From Rhynchopus sp. YZ270_cl-10 (Eukaryota > Euglenozoa > Diplonemea > Diplonemida > Diplonemidae), in contig OZ037887.1 in assembly GCA_964035575.1 (NCBI GenBank), positions 1 to 64,000 of the forward strand: a stretch of 64,000 nt of DNA, written 5' to 3'. The first letter of the stretch is position 1; each line of letters begins with the position of its first letter. A model generated the notes under the pieces. That model ran no database searches and was not told where the DNA came from. It worked only from the letters and a program-made list of their open reading frames with translations. This document shows positions 46,060-56,213 of the stretch, piece by piece. The position numbers and the translations under genes were made by a program.

Positions 46060-46200
46060 AATATAAAATGGCGCCGCAGGCGAAAAATTTTGAGGGTACG
46101 GTGTAAAAATCTAGCTTTTTACACCACAGAGCCACTCAACGAACCCTTTTTTGCGGAGCAAAAAATGAAAAATGGCGCCGCAGGCAAAAAAAAAATCAAG
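46060..46200. repeat. Direct repeat ATGGCGCCGCAGGC
   Basis: aaaatggcgccgcaggc occurs twice about 90 bp apart, each time after an agcaaaaaa run. Function unknown; it lies within the left arm of the hAT-like element. Confidence 0.6.
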
Positions 46201-47164
46201 GAACAGCCATTCCCAAAGGCACTCCCGTGGTTCAACAACGGTTTTACCAGGCGGGAAAAAAATGCGGGGAAAAAAATCGAGTCCGCCCTAATCTGGGGAC
46301 GACATTTACAGAAAGGCCTGGTGAAAAGTGTCGGTTTTTTTTTTCCCTCCAGATGGGGGGTATGTAACTTTGTGTATTAGTGTGTAAAATTTGACCGGCC
46401 CTTTAGGTGAAAAAAAAAAGAGTGAGGGGAGTTGGGTCCAGTCATATGGGGTATAGCATATTTTTTGGAAAATTCTTCAAAAAAGCAAGGATTTTTGCTG
46501 GGCACAATGAAATTTTCAGAAAAATCCCGATTTTCGGCCAAATTTGGAGCAAATTATGACCCACCCACCCCGATTTTGGGTCAAAAACCGACTTCATTTT
46601 TGCACAGGAGTGATTACGATTTCGTAAACCAGGGGTCCTCTGGATGCATGCATTGATAAACACAACACTGGAAATTGCAAGGAACGGGTCTGCATGCGTG
46701 TTCTCTAGCCACTACAGTCACAGGGTATTGCGGCTGAATTTTGACTTGCGAAATTTTTTCGCGAACATCTATTTCTGAGGTTTTCTTTGGATTCTTTGGG
46801 CCTTTTTATGACCTACCACGCCCGCTTTTGGGCGATAAAACAAAATTTTGTCAGGTCAAACTCCGTACTTGTGAAAAGAATTGCTAAGGAAATGTGTAAT
46901 ATGCGTGTTTTTGTACACGAAATGTGGGCCCCTGTAGTAATGCATAAGGTGCATAATGCATATGGTTTACACCCAGATCGTCAAAACACCCGATTTTTGG
47001 TGTGGCTGAAGGGGGGTGCTATTTTCTGCTATTTTCTGCTACTTTCTGCTATTTTCTGCTATTTTGGGACCTAGGGTGTAGTGAGCAGGCCTCAAAAACA
47101 CTTGTGGAAAAAAAATTTTGGGATTTATTTTTTTGAGATTTTTTCAAAAATCGACTTGTTTCAG

Positions 47165-47345
47165 GTATGGCAAATGATAATATATTATGCGCTATTATGA
47201 GATCTCATAATACATGTGATATTATGCGCTATTATGTGCTATTATGTGCTATTATGTGCTATTATGTGCTATTATGTGCTATTATGCGCTATTATGCGCC
47301 AATTATGCGGCGTTATGCGCTCATTATGTGCCGTACCCCCCACCC
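47165..47345 (+). repeat. Left inner inverted arm with ATTATGTGCT microsatellite
   Basis: Starts gtatggcaaatgataat and includes the 20-bp perfect palindrome tattatgagatctcataata (47193-47212) and about ten attatg(t/c)gct units. Its inverted counterpart is at 50440-50630. Confidence 0.85.
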
Positions 47346-47614
47346 CCCCACCCAAAAAAAGTCGCTCAGAAGTGGTCAAAAGTGCCCAAAACCGGGCGGA
47401 ATTCGATTTTTGGGGTACAAATGGGCCTATGGTGTGGTTTTTATTGACTTCAGGGGGGTTTCTTTGATTTATTACCTACTTCACGTTTTTTGACGGCTTA
47501 AGATACCTTGGGTGGGAAAACCTTTGGTACCAGGTGCTTGACACTTTTTGAAACATGGTTCTAAGTTCCACCAAGTCCCTCTAAACACCCCGAAACCGCC
47601 TGGCATAGATGGAA

Positions 47615-47735
47615 CGAATTTGGGCGGATATGGGCACATTTTCAAATATGGGCTACGGGCCCATATTTTTTAAGGTGGCCCATATTTCGGATATGGGCGC
47701 CCATGTTTCAATATGGGCGCCCAATCTTATTAATG
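47615..47735. repeat. Left ATGGGCGCCCAT palindrome cluster
   Basis: Several overlapping atatgggc / gggcgcccat words; the core 12-mer is a perfect palindrome. It mirrors the larger cluster at 49960-50175. Confidence 0.8.
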
Positions 47736-47929
47736 GGGGCTGGGGCCGGAGCCCGAAAATTATGCCAAAAACCACCAGCCACCCGGGAAAGGGTGAGCAG
47801 GCAGTCCACGTTGGGCCAGAACCGGTTCCAAGGAAGCCGTGTTCTGGGGCAACGTGGGGCGCAAAGTTTTACAATTTTCATGCACGGGTGCTCCACAAAT
47901 TACCAAGTATTCCTTCTTTGTTGAATTGA

Positions 47930-49150
47930 GAGAGAGTCGTGTTTAGCTACCACGCGGGCGTGCTCAGAATTCCTTCGAGGCCGGCACAATTTTATTTATG
48001 TGGTCGGTTAAGACAAGCCTATTGAAGAACAACGAGGTCATCGTTGAAAGGAGCGAACTCCCCTTCCCACAACATCTCTCAGACTTCAACTCAGAATTCA
48101 TACTTGGTTCTTTGCTTTGTCCATACGCAATCAAATTGTCATGCTTTCAAGAGCATGCCTGGCCAAAATACAACAACGTGAAAAAAAATTGTTGTTGTTC
48201 CAAAAGGCAACAAGACCACCCACAAGGGGTGTTGAATTGTGCACTGTCCGGGGGAGCGCAAAGTTTTTTCCCTGTACACAGTGGACACATCTTTATCACT
48301 TTGGTCCCACGGGGACACATTTGGATACTGCACGCATGCAGAAGTGCCAAACATGTCCGCACGTGGAGTGGAGTGTCCACCATGTTTTCCTGGTTTCCAA
48401 AAAGCAGTTTTTTTGCACTTACTATTTGCCCCGGTGTCTGGCAATAGAAGTGGCTAACATTGTAATGAGTAGCATATACATACCGTTGTGATCCAAATGA
48501 GTAAGGCGACCAACAAAGTCCTTTGGGATTTTTTGTTGTGTCGACAATCGCCGAGTAAACCCACCAGGTGGGAGAATTCGGGTCTGGCCGAAGCCTGTAC
48601 TACGTCATTCGTCCTCAACCCTCGAGAGCAACTTTTAGGAAGAAAAGAACCTTAAAAGGGGTAGTCCGCATTAAAGTGTTGTACTTGTTATACACCATGC
48701 ACGGCTACATGCTAATAAGGGTTTTGGAGGTTACAGGTAAGAGACTGCCTTCATTTCAAAAAAGGTAGAGTGGGGAAACTGTAGCTTTAGAAATCGTAGT
48801 GTAGTGTAGACACCCGAGGATGCACACTACGCTCTCTTTTTTAAGGGGGTGTCCAGCGATTCGCAATTAATTAAATACCCAGACACACCACTTCGTCGCG
48901 GGTGTGGTTACACTGACCCCTGCAAATTCTCCGCGCATGCTTCGAGACGAGGGGTACGTGTGCGAACCGATCGTCGAGGGGGTGGTACCGCAGGCCCAGA
49001 ACGCACGGAAGACGGGCAACAGCTGTACCCCGAAGGCGTTAAGAAGATCTTCTCCCAGGCTTCCGTTGAGAACACCCAGAAAGAAAGCTTGTCCAAACCC
49101 ACCTCAATGCATCCAGCGTTGATTTCATGTTGGCAAAGAACAGGGGCCCA
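47930..49150. other. Core of the hAT-like element, possible cargo DNA
   Basis: Base composition here is more balanced than in the AT-rich satellite arms. Open stretches exist on the plus strand (47998-48444 and 48849-49286), but I recognise neither, and neither has clear protein character throughout. A short stem-loop gtagtgt...acactac (about 48810-48840) has the loop agacacccgaggatg also seen near 63.19 kb. Captured host DNA is possible. Confidence 0.4.
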
Positions 49151-49959
49151 AGGCCCATGTTATGGTCTACCACACCCGATTCTGGGCAAAAACAAAAAAA
49201 ATGGTCAAAAATCGACGTGGACTTGCGAAGGAATTGCTAAGAAATCTGAAATGCGCGACACAAAAGTGCGATTTGGGTGCTTCTAAAGGTCAAAACACCA
49301 AAATTTTGCGTTTTTTTTGCATTTTTGGTCACCCAAGGACCCACTATTTTGGGTGAATTTTTTTTCCCCCCTTTGCGAAAAAAAACTGAAAAATCACGGC
49401 TTTTAGAACGCTAAGGAAAAATCGATATTCATTTTTTGGGCAGAGAAATGCGTTTTAGGTGCCCACAGATGGTCAAAAAATCAAATTTTTTGGGGTTTTT
49501 GCATCTTTGGACACCCAAGGACCCACTATCAGGAGTGATTTTTTTTTGCCTGAGATTTGCCTTTGCCAAAATCAAAAAAAAAAAAAAAATTGTGAAGGAA
49601 TTTGCTAAGGAAATGTCGAAATTGTGGGCCCCTGTAGTAGTGCACAGGGTGGTACGTACCCCAGATCGTCAAAACATCCGATTTTTGCGTTTTTTTGCAC
49701 TTTTTGGTGCCCAAAAACCCAACTCAGGGGTCGAAATTTTCCCGAAAAAAAAAATTTTTTTTTTGAGATTTTTCGATTTTTTGACAAGGCGCTGGCCCAT
49801 ACAAAATGCACTGGTGGTGCAGAAAATGGCCGGGGAATAAACTCTAGATGCTCAAAACAGCCCAATTCTTGCTTTTTTTGACTTTTTGGTCCCAGAAGGG
49901 TGCCCAGGGTGCAGTGAGCAGGCCTCAAAAACACTTGTGTAAAAAAAAAAAAAAAAAAA

Positions 49960-50175
49960 ATGGGCGCCCATATTTTGGATATGGGCGCCCATATCCAAAA
50001 TATGGGCGCTTTTTCCCGATATGGGCGCATTAAAATATGTAAAATATGGGCGGGATATGGGCGGATATGGGCGCCTTTTTTGCCCATATCCGCCCATGTG
50101 GGCAATATGGGCGCCCATATTGCCCATATCCTGTTTTTTGGGGTGCCCATATTAGCAGCTGCCCATATGGGCGTT
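49960..50175. repeat. Right ATGGGCGCCCAT palindrome cluster
   Basis: At least six copies of gggcgcccatat-type words in alternating orientation, preceded by an A19-type homopolymer. Single strands of this stretch would fold extensively. Confidence 0.85.
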
Positions 50176-50439
50176 CCATCTATGGCCTGGGTACCCCTCG
50201 GGATAGGTTCTGGGGTGAAAATATGTGGCTTTGGGGGCTTTTCTGGCCCCTGGCTCACACTGAGGCGTGATGGATGTGTGAGTTGCTCTATCTACGAGGG
50301 GTGGGCAGGTACAAGTTGTATGTACATTTTTGAAAAAAGCAGATACGGGGCTTCTTGAGGCTCAAAACTGCTCAAAACCGGGCGCAGATGGATTTTTGGA
50401 CATCTGAGGGTGGTATTTTCTGGTTTGGGGCATTGGGGT

Positions 50440-50630
50440 AGGGCACATAATGAGCACATAATGAGCACATAATAGCGCATAATCATTATGCGCTATTATG
50501 TGCTATTATGTGCTATTATGTGCTATTATGCGCTATTATGCATTATGCGATTATTATGAGCGCGCATAATAGCGCATAATGATCTCATAATTTATTATGA
50601 GATCTCATAATAAATTATCATTTGCCATAC
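50440..50630 (-). repeat. Right inner inverted arm with ATTATGTGCT microsatellite
   Basis: Contains agcacataat and attatgtgct runs meeting head-to-head near 50485, the same 20-bp palindrome (50593-50612), and attatcatttgccatac (50614-50630), the complement of the left arm start. Confidence 0.85.
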
Positions 50631-50814
50631 GTGCAATGTTTTTGGTAAAAATCACGAAATTTTGGGTTCGCGGAACCGCGTTTTAGACCCCCCTAGATGC
50701 TCAAAAGTGCCAAATTTTGCTTTTAATGGCCTCAAATCGTCGAAATTAGCCCAATATAGGGGCAAAAAAAAAACAAGTAATTGCTATCGGAAAAAAAACG
50801 GGGTGTGATGTGGA

Positions 50815-51166
50815 ATTCCATCCTGTAGAAATAATCTACAATAAGCCCAGCTTTCTGCTCTTCTGCAGGTATGCTAACGCTCTTCGTACACTGCCAGACC
50901 CACTGGGACTCCAGCATCTGAAACGTTCAAGAAGGGGGGCTGTCCTCTTCGTCCAGCACCATCTGCTCGATAGCGTTGTTGGACGCCCGCTCGGCAGGCT
51001 GGGCGTGGTCCAGCTCGTTTTTGTCCACAGGCTCCCCACATTGTAGTCGTCGTTGGAGCAGTGCGGAAGGAACACAGAATGCACAGACTACAACACATCG
51101 ATCACACCAGCAAATCGCCAGGATGCTACGGTGGTTTCGAAAATCGCGCGGAGGTTTCCACAGCAC
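50815..51166 (-). other. Possible captured gene fragment
   Basis: A GC-richer patch with protein-like character on the minus strand: one frame reads QCGEPVDKNELDHAQPAERA and then SNNAIEQMVLDEEDSPP before a stop. A second frame just downstream (50917 leftwards) reads MLESQWVWQCTKSVSIPAEE, beginning after gtttcag, which could be a splice acceptor. This could be two exons of a host gene trapped in the transposon. No homologue is recognised and no complete gene is present. Confidence 0.35.
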
Positions 51167-51633
51167 ACCCGCTTTTTTCTTAGCAATTACTTGTCCTTGT
51201 TGTTATTGTTGTTTTCAACCACCTTCCTTCAACCCTTGTAGGATCAGTTGTTATTTTTTTCGCGAAAACATGAAATTACACATTTCAAGAGAACAAATTA
51301 AAAAGGGTCCTTATTTGCATTTTTGGGATCCGCCCGTGCAGTGGTGGGGTCAATCTGGAAAATTGGACAATTTTTTGAGCACTTAAATTTTGAGAAATAT
51401 GAGCCCGGTTCCTTATTCGTGGGGCCCATTTTCGGCTAAAATTTTCCTCAAAATCTGGTTTTGTAAAATTGACCCTTTACTCCCCCCCCACATCGATTTC
51501 AATACTATACCTTACTTCACCTACGGTTGCCCTTACAGGGGGGTGAAGGAAGGTAAGTTGAAAAATTCGAGGGTCTAGGTATGGAGAGCGAGCACCTTAG
51601 AAGCGTCGTAGGCAACCCGTGTTTTTTGTGTAT

Positions 51634-51711
51634 AAATAGTACCCGGTCAAAATGCCGGTCAAAATGGGGTGCCGGTCAAATTACATACCCTATTTTGACC
51701 GGGTACTATTT
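51634..51711. repeat. 20-bp perfect inverted repeat (AAATAGTACCCGGTCAAAAT)
   Basis: Arms at 51634-51653 and 51692-51711 are perfect over 20 bp and extend imperfectly to about 30. Between and after them accggtcaaa words recur. It lies 180 bp inside the right end of the hAT-like element. Confidence 0.85.
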
Positions 51712-51873
51712 GTACACAAAAATACCCGATTTTTTCGGGAATTTTTGACAACACACTGGTTGAGTTACCGGTCAGAACCGGTCAAATTACATACCCCCCG
51801 ATTTCTCTGTTTTTTTTTTTTTTTTGAAAACCAGTTTTTGGAAAAACTGGTTTTCAAAACCAGTTTTTTTAAC

Positions 51874-51888
51874 CACCCTAATACCCTG
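51874..51888 (-). repeat. Right terminal inverted repeat of the hAT-like element
   Basis: CACCCTAATACCCTG, followed by target duplication cttttgtt (51889-51896). Confidence 0.9.
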
Positions 51889-51896
51889 CTTTTGTT

Positions 51897-52603
51897 TCTG
51901 TTTCTATCAGCTTTGTTGTTGTGTATTTAAAAAAAAACCCCCCTTATCTTAAGATTGCGCTAAAATGCTTGAGAGTTAGTTGAGGTTCTCCGCTCCCTAC
52001 CTGAGACGAACCCTGTAGCTTTGCGACGAACAGCTACTCATGAACCAGTTCAATACTATTGTGCTGTGTTAGCATTGTTATATTAGAGTGCGTCGTTCAA
52101 AAAGAAAAAAGAGAAAAGCTCCAGAAATCTGGGCAGGGGGCTTTTAGTGTCAACAAGTTCGCGAGTTGTGTGCGGTGCGTTTCCGAGGATGCACGACCCC
52201 CTACCAGTAAGCTGACAACCAAGGGAGAATGGGTTTCTAAGTTTCTGTTCGGACAAACACGCCTGGAGACACGTAAGCATATGAAGAAAGAAAAAACATG
52301 ACAGAGGCAACCAAAACAAAATGCGAAGTTGAAAGTGCAAACACTTCGCAGAACTTCAATGCAGGCAACTGGCAAAGCACCAAATTAATTGCCCTGAAGC
52401 ACTATACGAATCTAATGTGTGTGCTGGTTCATGTCATTAATAGTACAACAATACCAAACCTTCTGGCTATGTAACACTTCAGTTACTGTGTCTGCACTTT
52501 CTGACCTGGGCCATCATTGCCACCAATGTGCACAGAACACTGTTTACTGCTCTTGCTCAGACTGGTTGGCGCAGCAACAGACCACTCAATATGGGTAGCA
52601 AGT
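51897..52603. other. Intergenic region between the transposon and the glycosyltransferase gene
   Basis: Resumed host sequence; open stretches of up to 92 codons overlap on both strands and look random. Nothing is recognised. Confidence 0.5.
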
Positions 52604-54370
52604 CTACCTCCTCCTGCGACCCTTTTTGGCTGATTTTCTTAAGTGGCGCATGTACTTGCTGTAGCGGGAGGCACACGTATTCATGTTGTGAAGGCATTCG
52701 GGCGACACGTCAGCATGTGTGGAGTTGTCTACGATGTTCGTGAGCACCAGTTCGCTGACTTCTATCACCTGGAGGGCAGCCTCCGTCCACTGTTGCACAA
52801 AAATGAAGCACGAACTCTTCTCAGAAAGCGTGCCTGACGAGATGAGTTTCGGGTCCAGACACGGGTGCGGGTCAGGCTCGCCTGCACATATCGATCCGTG
52901 GATGCCGCCACCGTGTCGCAGCACCATCTCGCCAAACCACCGCCGGTTTGGTTTGAGACGCTTCGCTCTCCCATACATGTGGGAGGTGTAGTACCCGCTC
53001 TGCCCGTTGAACAGTGTGTGCGGCACCTCAGTGACCTGATGGATACGTGACGGGTAGGCATGCACGTTGAACCCCACCTGGTCACCAGAGTAGTACGCAC
53101 GCACAAGGGGCTGGTTGCAGACAGGGTCTCGCACCATCTCGGAGGGACACTCGTTCGGGCAGCGCCTGATGGTCTCGCAGTCTGCGTTGCGCTGTGCCCA
53201 CCAGTGCTCCAGAAGCTCTGTGCGCGCGTCGGGGTCGCTGCCGTTCATGAAGATCACACCTGAGTTGATGGACCTGTTTGCTGGGCTGAAGTCGGGTGTC
53301 ACTTCACGGGCAGCAATCATGACCGCTGGTCTGTGTACCAGCTGTTGGTCCCCAGTAACAACAGGCTTGTCAGTGTCGAAGGCTCTGCGTGTGCCGTGCT
53401 CCACGATGTGCGGCATGTCGTATCCAAGGTGGCGGACCACCACGTCTGTGTCCAGCCACACAATCCACGGCACCTTCTTGTGCGTCCGGCTCACCTGCAG
53501 CAGAGCCATTGCCTTCATCCAGTAGGGTGTCAGGTAGAACCCGATCCAGCAGCACTTTGATGCCGACCCTGAGGCACAGAACTCATGTCCACCTTTCGGG
53601 AGGAAAGGGTCTGGGTAGCCCTCCGGAACGGTGCGATTGCGCCCCACACCACAGGCAGGCCCTGCTTTGACGTGGTGCACGATATAGCCATGCGAGAGGG
53701 CGTATAGCACGGACGAGGCGGCGACCATGTCAGCCGGGTGGTTGAACTCCGCAGACGTTGTTGCGTACACGAGCACTGCGTCGGGCACTCCGTTCGGCTT
53801 TGCCTGGATGGCAGCAGTGCGCCGCCGCACAAGCTCTTCGACCATACCACGTGGCGACGCACATGTGGCGCCCTCCTTGCCTTGCGCCACGCTCTCCTGC
53901 AACAGGACGGGTGTCTTCATCTCCGGCAGCTCCTCCCCGAGAGGGAAGCACTCAAGGTAGGGGTCCACCTTCGCATCCCAGGCAGGGCTAAAAATGCTGT
54001 AGTACGCGTCGCCACCACGCCGTGTGCAGAGCAGGTGCCCGTCGCCGCCTCGTGCGGCGGCGGGGGGTACAGTGAGGTTGCTGCAGCGGCCGTGGAGAGA
54101 GCTGTTGGGGAACACGGGGTGCCACCCGCCGCCTTGCATGCAGCGCACAGGTTGCACGGCAGTGGGCAGTGTGGTAGGTGTGTTTGTGTCTGCGTCTGTG
54201 CCTGCGTCTGACGGTGTGGCGTTTGTGAGCGGCCCATCGTGGCCGGCAGCTGCAGGCGGCGAGTGGAATAGCGACGCCACACTGCGCCTGTTGAGCGCAA
54301 GGGAGATCACGATGACGGCAACGAACACCACCCTCCCCCCGGTCACCACGCTCGCTGTGGGCGGCCCCAT
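52604..54370 (-). CDS. Type II membrane glycosyltransferase (GT34-like)
   Basis: 588 aa. A short cytoplasmic N-terminus and one membrane helix (about 13-27, RVVFVAVIVISLAL) are followed by a Thr/Ala/Pro-rich stem (about 35-75), the usual Golgi type II layout. The catalytic domain has the metal- and nucleotide-sugar-binding DXD motif in WIVWLDTDVVV (D307, D309), then SINSGVIFMNGS (368-378), and GGGIHGS (487-493) near the end. This order resembles GT34-type galactosyl/mannosyl-transferases; the exact sugar and family are inferred. Several N-glycosylation sites (N98, N245, N365, N376, N549) and many Cys fit a lumenal enzyme. The protein ends in a basic KKGRRRR tail, which is odd for the lumenal side. 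The start codon lacks the usual ACAACATG leader, so a slightly different start is possible. Confidence 0.85.
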   Translation of the reverse strand: MGPPTASVVTGGRVVFVAVIVISLALNRRSVASLFHSPPAAAGHDGPLTNATPSDAGTDADTNTPTTLPTAVQPVRCMQGGGWHPVFPNSSLHGRCSNLTVPPAAARGGDGHLLCTRRGGDAYYSIFSPAWDAKVDPYLECFPLGEELPEMKTPVLLQESVAQGKEGATCASPRGMVEELVRRRTAAIQAKPNGVPDAVLVYATTSAEFNHPADMVAASSVLYALSHGYIVHHVKAGPACGVGRNRTVPEGYPDPFLPKGGHEFCASGSASKCCWIGFYLTPYWMKAMALLQVSRTHKKVPWIVWLDTDVVVRHLGYDMPHIVEHGTRRAFDTDKPVVTGDQQLVHRPAVMIAAREVTPDFSPANRSINSGVIFMNGSDPDARTELLEHWWAQRNADCETIRRCPNECPSEMVRDPVCNQPLVRAYYSGDQVGFNVHAYPSRIHQVTEVPHTLFNGQSGYYTSHMYGRAKRLKPNRRWFGEMVLRHGGGIHGSICAGEPDPHPCLDPKLISSGTLSEKSSCFIFVQQWTEAALQVIEVSELVLTNIVDNSTHADVSPECLHNMNTCASRYSKYMRHLRKSAKKGRRRR

Positions 54371-55565
54371 AGAGACTCTCGCAACGGGTGGAGTGTCTTC
54401 TGTGGCGTGGGTGTGTGTGGGTGTGGCGGGGGAGGCGGAATTGGAAAAACGGGGGGAACGTCTATATTTTTTCTTTTCGAAAAAAAAATGGAGAGGGTCA
54501 GGGGGGTTCGGCCAATCTCAAAATTAGTAAGATGTACCTAAGTCTCTCTACCTTAAGTTGCCAAAAACCAAAAAAGTACACCAGGGTTGGACGTTGTGGC
54601 CCACCCCAGTGGGGGAAATGGGGGGGGGGTGAAATAGACAGTGCAAATGCCTTGGGGACACAGGCACCGATGCTCCTTAACAGAGGTAAGAGAGCATGGC
54701 CACAGATGAGAGCAATACCTAAGAGATACGTCAGGGGAACGAAAGGGGGGAAGGTGTGGGATAAGTGGGGGGGAAAGGAATGCATGAAGAAAAAAAAAAT
54801 CCACTCATAGACGTGGCAGTCAGGGAACGAAAAGGGGAATGGTGTGTGGTAAGGGAGACACCTGCAGAAAAAGTTGTCACTTCTCTGAGAAGAAAAAATC
54901 TGTCTCTGAAAAAATCTTGAATTTGTAAGATGTAGACTGTAGAGGTCGTACGTGGACACACACAAGAAAGGGGAAGGGGTGGGTTTCGGATATTTCAAAT
55001 TTTCCCGTTGCTGAAGGCAATGTTACTGGGAGTGAATTTGCTAAAGAAAAAGCTACACAACTGAAGGACAACCCAAAAACACACACTGACTACCCGTTTC
55101 CGCTGTTCAACTTGCCTGCAGAATACTTGACGGCAAGTCGAAACAACGACCGTGAACGAGAAACTCAAATATTTTTGTTGCAATTGGGAACACAGCGCAA
55201 AAAAAAAAAAAAAAAAAAAAAAAAAACAGAATTTAAATTTAAAGGAGGGGGTAAATCATCTGCTTTCCAATCAAGAGAACAGAAAGGGGAAAGGGGACAC
55301 TTAAAAGATGGGGGGCTTTCGTCACCATGGGAAAACAGAAGCTTGCTAACGTGCTAACGTGGAATCCGTTTAGCACGCAAAGACTGGGGTGGCACCTCGG
55401 CACTGACGTTTCTTCAAAGGGGGTAAGAACCGCAGATGAGAGCAATACTCAAAGCAGGGGAAGGGGATATTGCGTGGAGAGTTTTGCAACTCGCGACAAA
55501 CCTTCCAACCTTCCTTCTCTCAAACAAGCCACATTCCTACCACAGAACAAAGTGAGGTCGGCAGT

Positions 55566-55618
<53 letters not shown>

Positions 55619-55740
55619 AACGTAGCTACCTGAGTACAAAAGGCAGTTGAAATACAAAGCCCTCTCGTGACAGTGTACCAATAAAAAGCTTCGTCTCCGG
55701 GACGCAGCAGAGCCTCTTTGCCGCTTTGTGAACAAAATAA
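54371..55740. other. Gene-poor region with homopolymers, part 1
   Basis: No supported protein gene. It holds A28 (55199-55226) and A49 (55568-55616) tracts. A segment agccctctcgtgacagtgtacc (about 55660-55681) recurs near 61112 with one change. Confidence 0.5.
55568..55616 (+). repeat. Poly-A tract, 49 A
   Basis: Longest homopolymer in the window. Others are A28 at 55199, T25 at 60640 and A34 at 61947. Confidence 0.95.
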
Positions 55741-55743
55741 AGA

Positions 55744-55789
55744 AAAAAGGTTTTTGAGATGAACCTAACCTCTCATACTCAGTCACTTT
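55744..55789 (+). ncRNA. Candidate stem-loop family member H1
   Basis: aaaggttttt..gatgaacctaacctctcatactcagtcacttt. It keeps the gatgaacctaa start, the cctctc loop and the agtcac end, but its central stem is weakened. Confidence 0.45.
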
Positions 55790-56173
55790 AAAAAAAAAGA
55801 AGAAAAAAAGATATGAATGACGAGCGGTCTTCACGCAAAGGTTTTCGTAGGAAATACCCACACAACCGGCTGTCAAACACACCCAACTTTCCTTAGCAAG
55901 CAATGTGGGTATCGAAATCCCCACTTTTTTTAAAAAAGGGGGTAAAGAGAACGAAGAGAGAATACGGGTTTTTTTTTTTTTTTTTTTTGCACACACTCAC
56001 CTAAAAACCCCTAGTCGCTATATTTCACTGAGAACGCTTAACACATTCGCGTAAAAAAAAAAGAGGTATTTGGCAAGAAAACGAGCATATCAGGAAAATC
56101 CTGAGGCAGGGAAAGACAATTATTTACCTGGCAGGAGGTTTAAAAAAAACAAAAATGTGTAGCTGAAATAAAG

Positions 56174-56213
56174 AGAAAGGTTTAGGTGAACCCATCGTAG
56201 TGAGTCACCTTTT
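56174..56213 (+). ncRNA. Candidate stem-loop family member H2
   Basis: gaaaggtttaggtgaaccc..gtgagtcacctttt. The outer stem aaaggt/accttt or aggtga/tcacct forms; the loop is diverged. Preceded by aaataaag. Confidence 0.4.

Larger units (their letters stand above)
45810..51888. mobile_element. hAT-like DNA transposon, 6,079 bp, non-autonomous, palindrome-rich
   Basis: The ends are perfect 15-bp inverted repeats, CAGGGTATTAGGGTG at 45810-45824 and its complement at 51874-51888. The element is bracketed by an exact 8-bp direct repeat cttttgtt (45802-45809 and 51889-51896). An 8-bp duplication with CAGGG-type termini is characteristic of hAT transposons. No transposase or hAT dimerisation region is seen inside. 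The interior is partly mirror-symmetric: aaaaaactggttt subterminal words, ggggggtatgtaa/tttgaccgg blocks near both ends, an inner 17-bp inverted repeat (47165-47181 and 50614-50630), and ATGGGCGCCCAT clusters on both sides of a GC-richer core. It is probably a cargo- or foldback-type non-autonomous element mobilised in trans. Confidence 0.85.

Noticed and set aside
55520-55996. 158-codon minus-strand ORF with a poly-Phe run
   Set aside because: The run is the A49 homopolymer; the rest has no protein-like composition.
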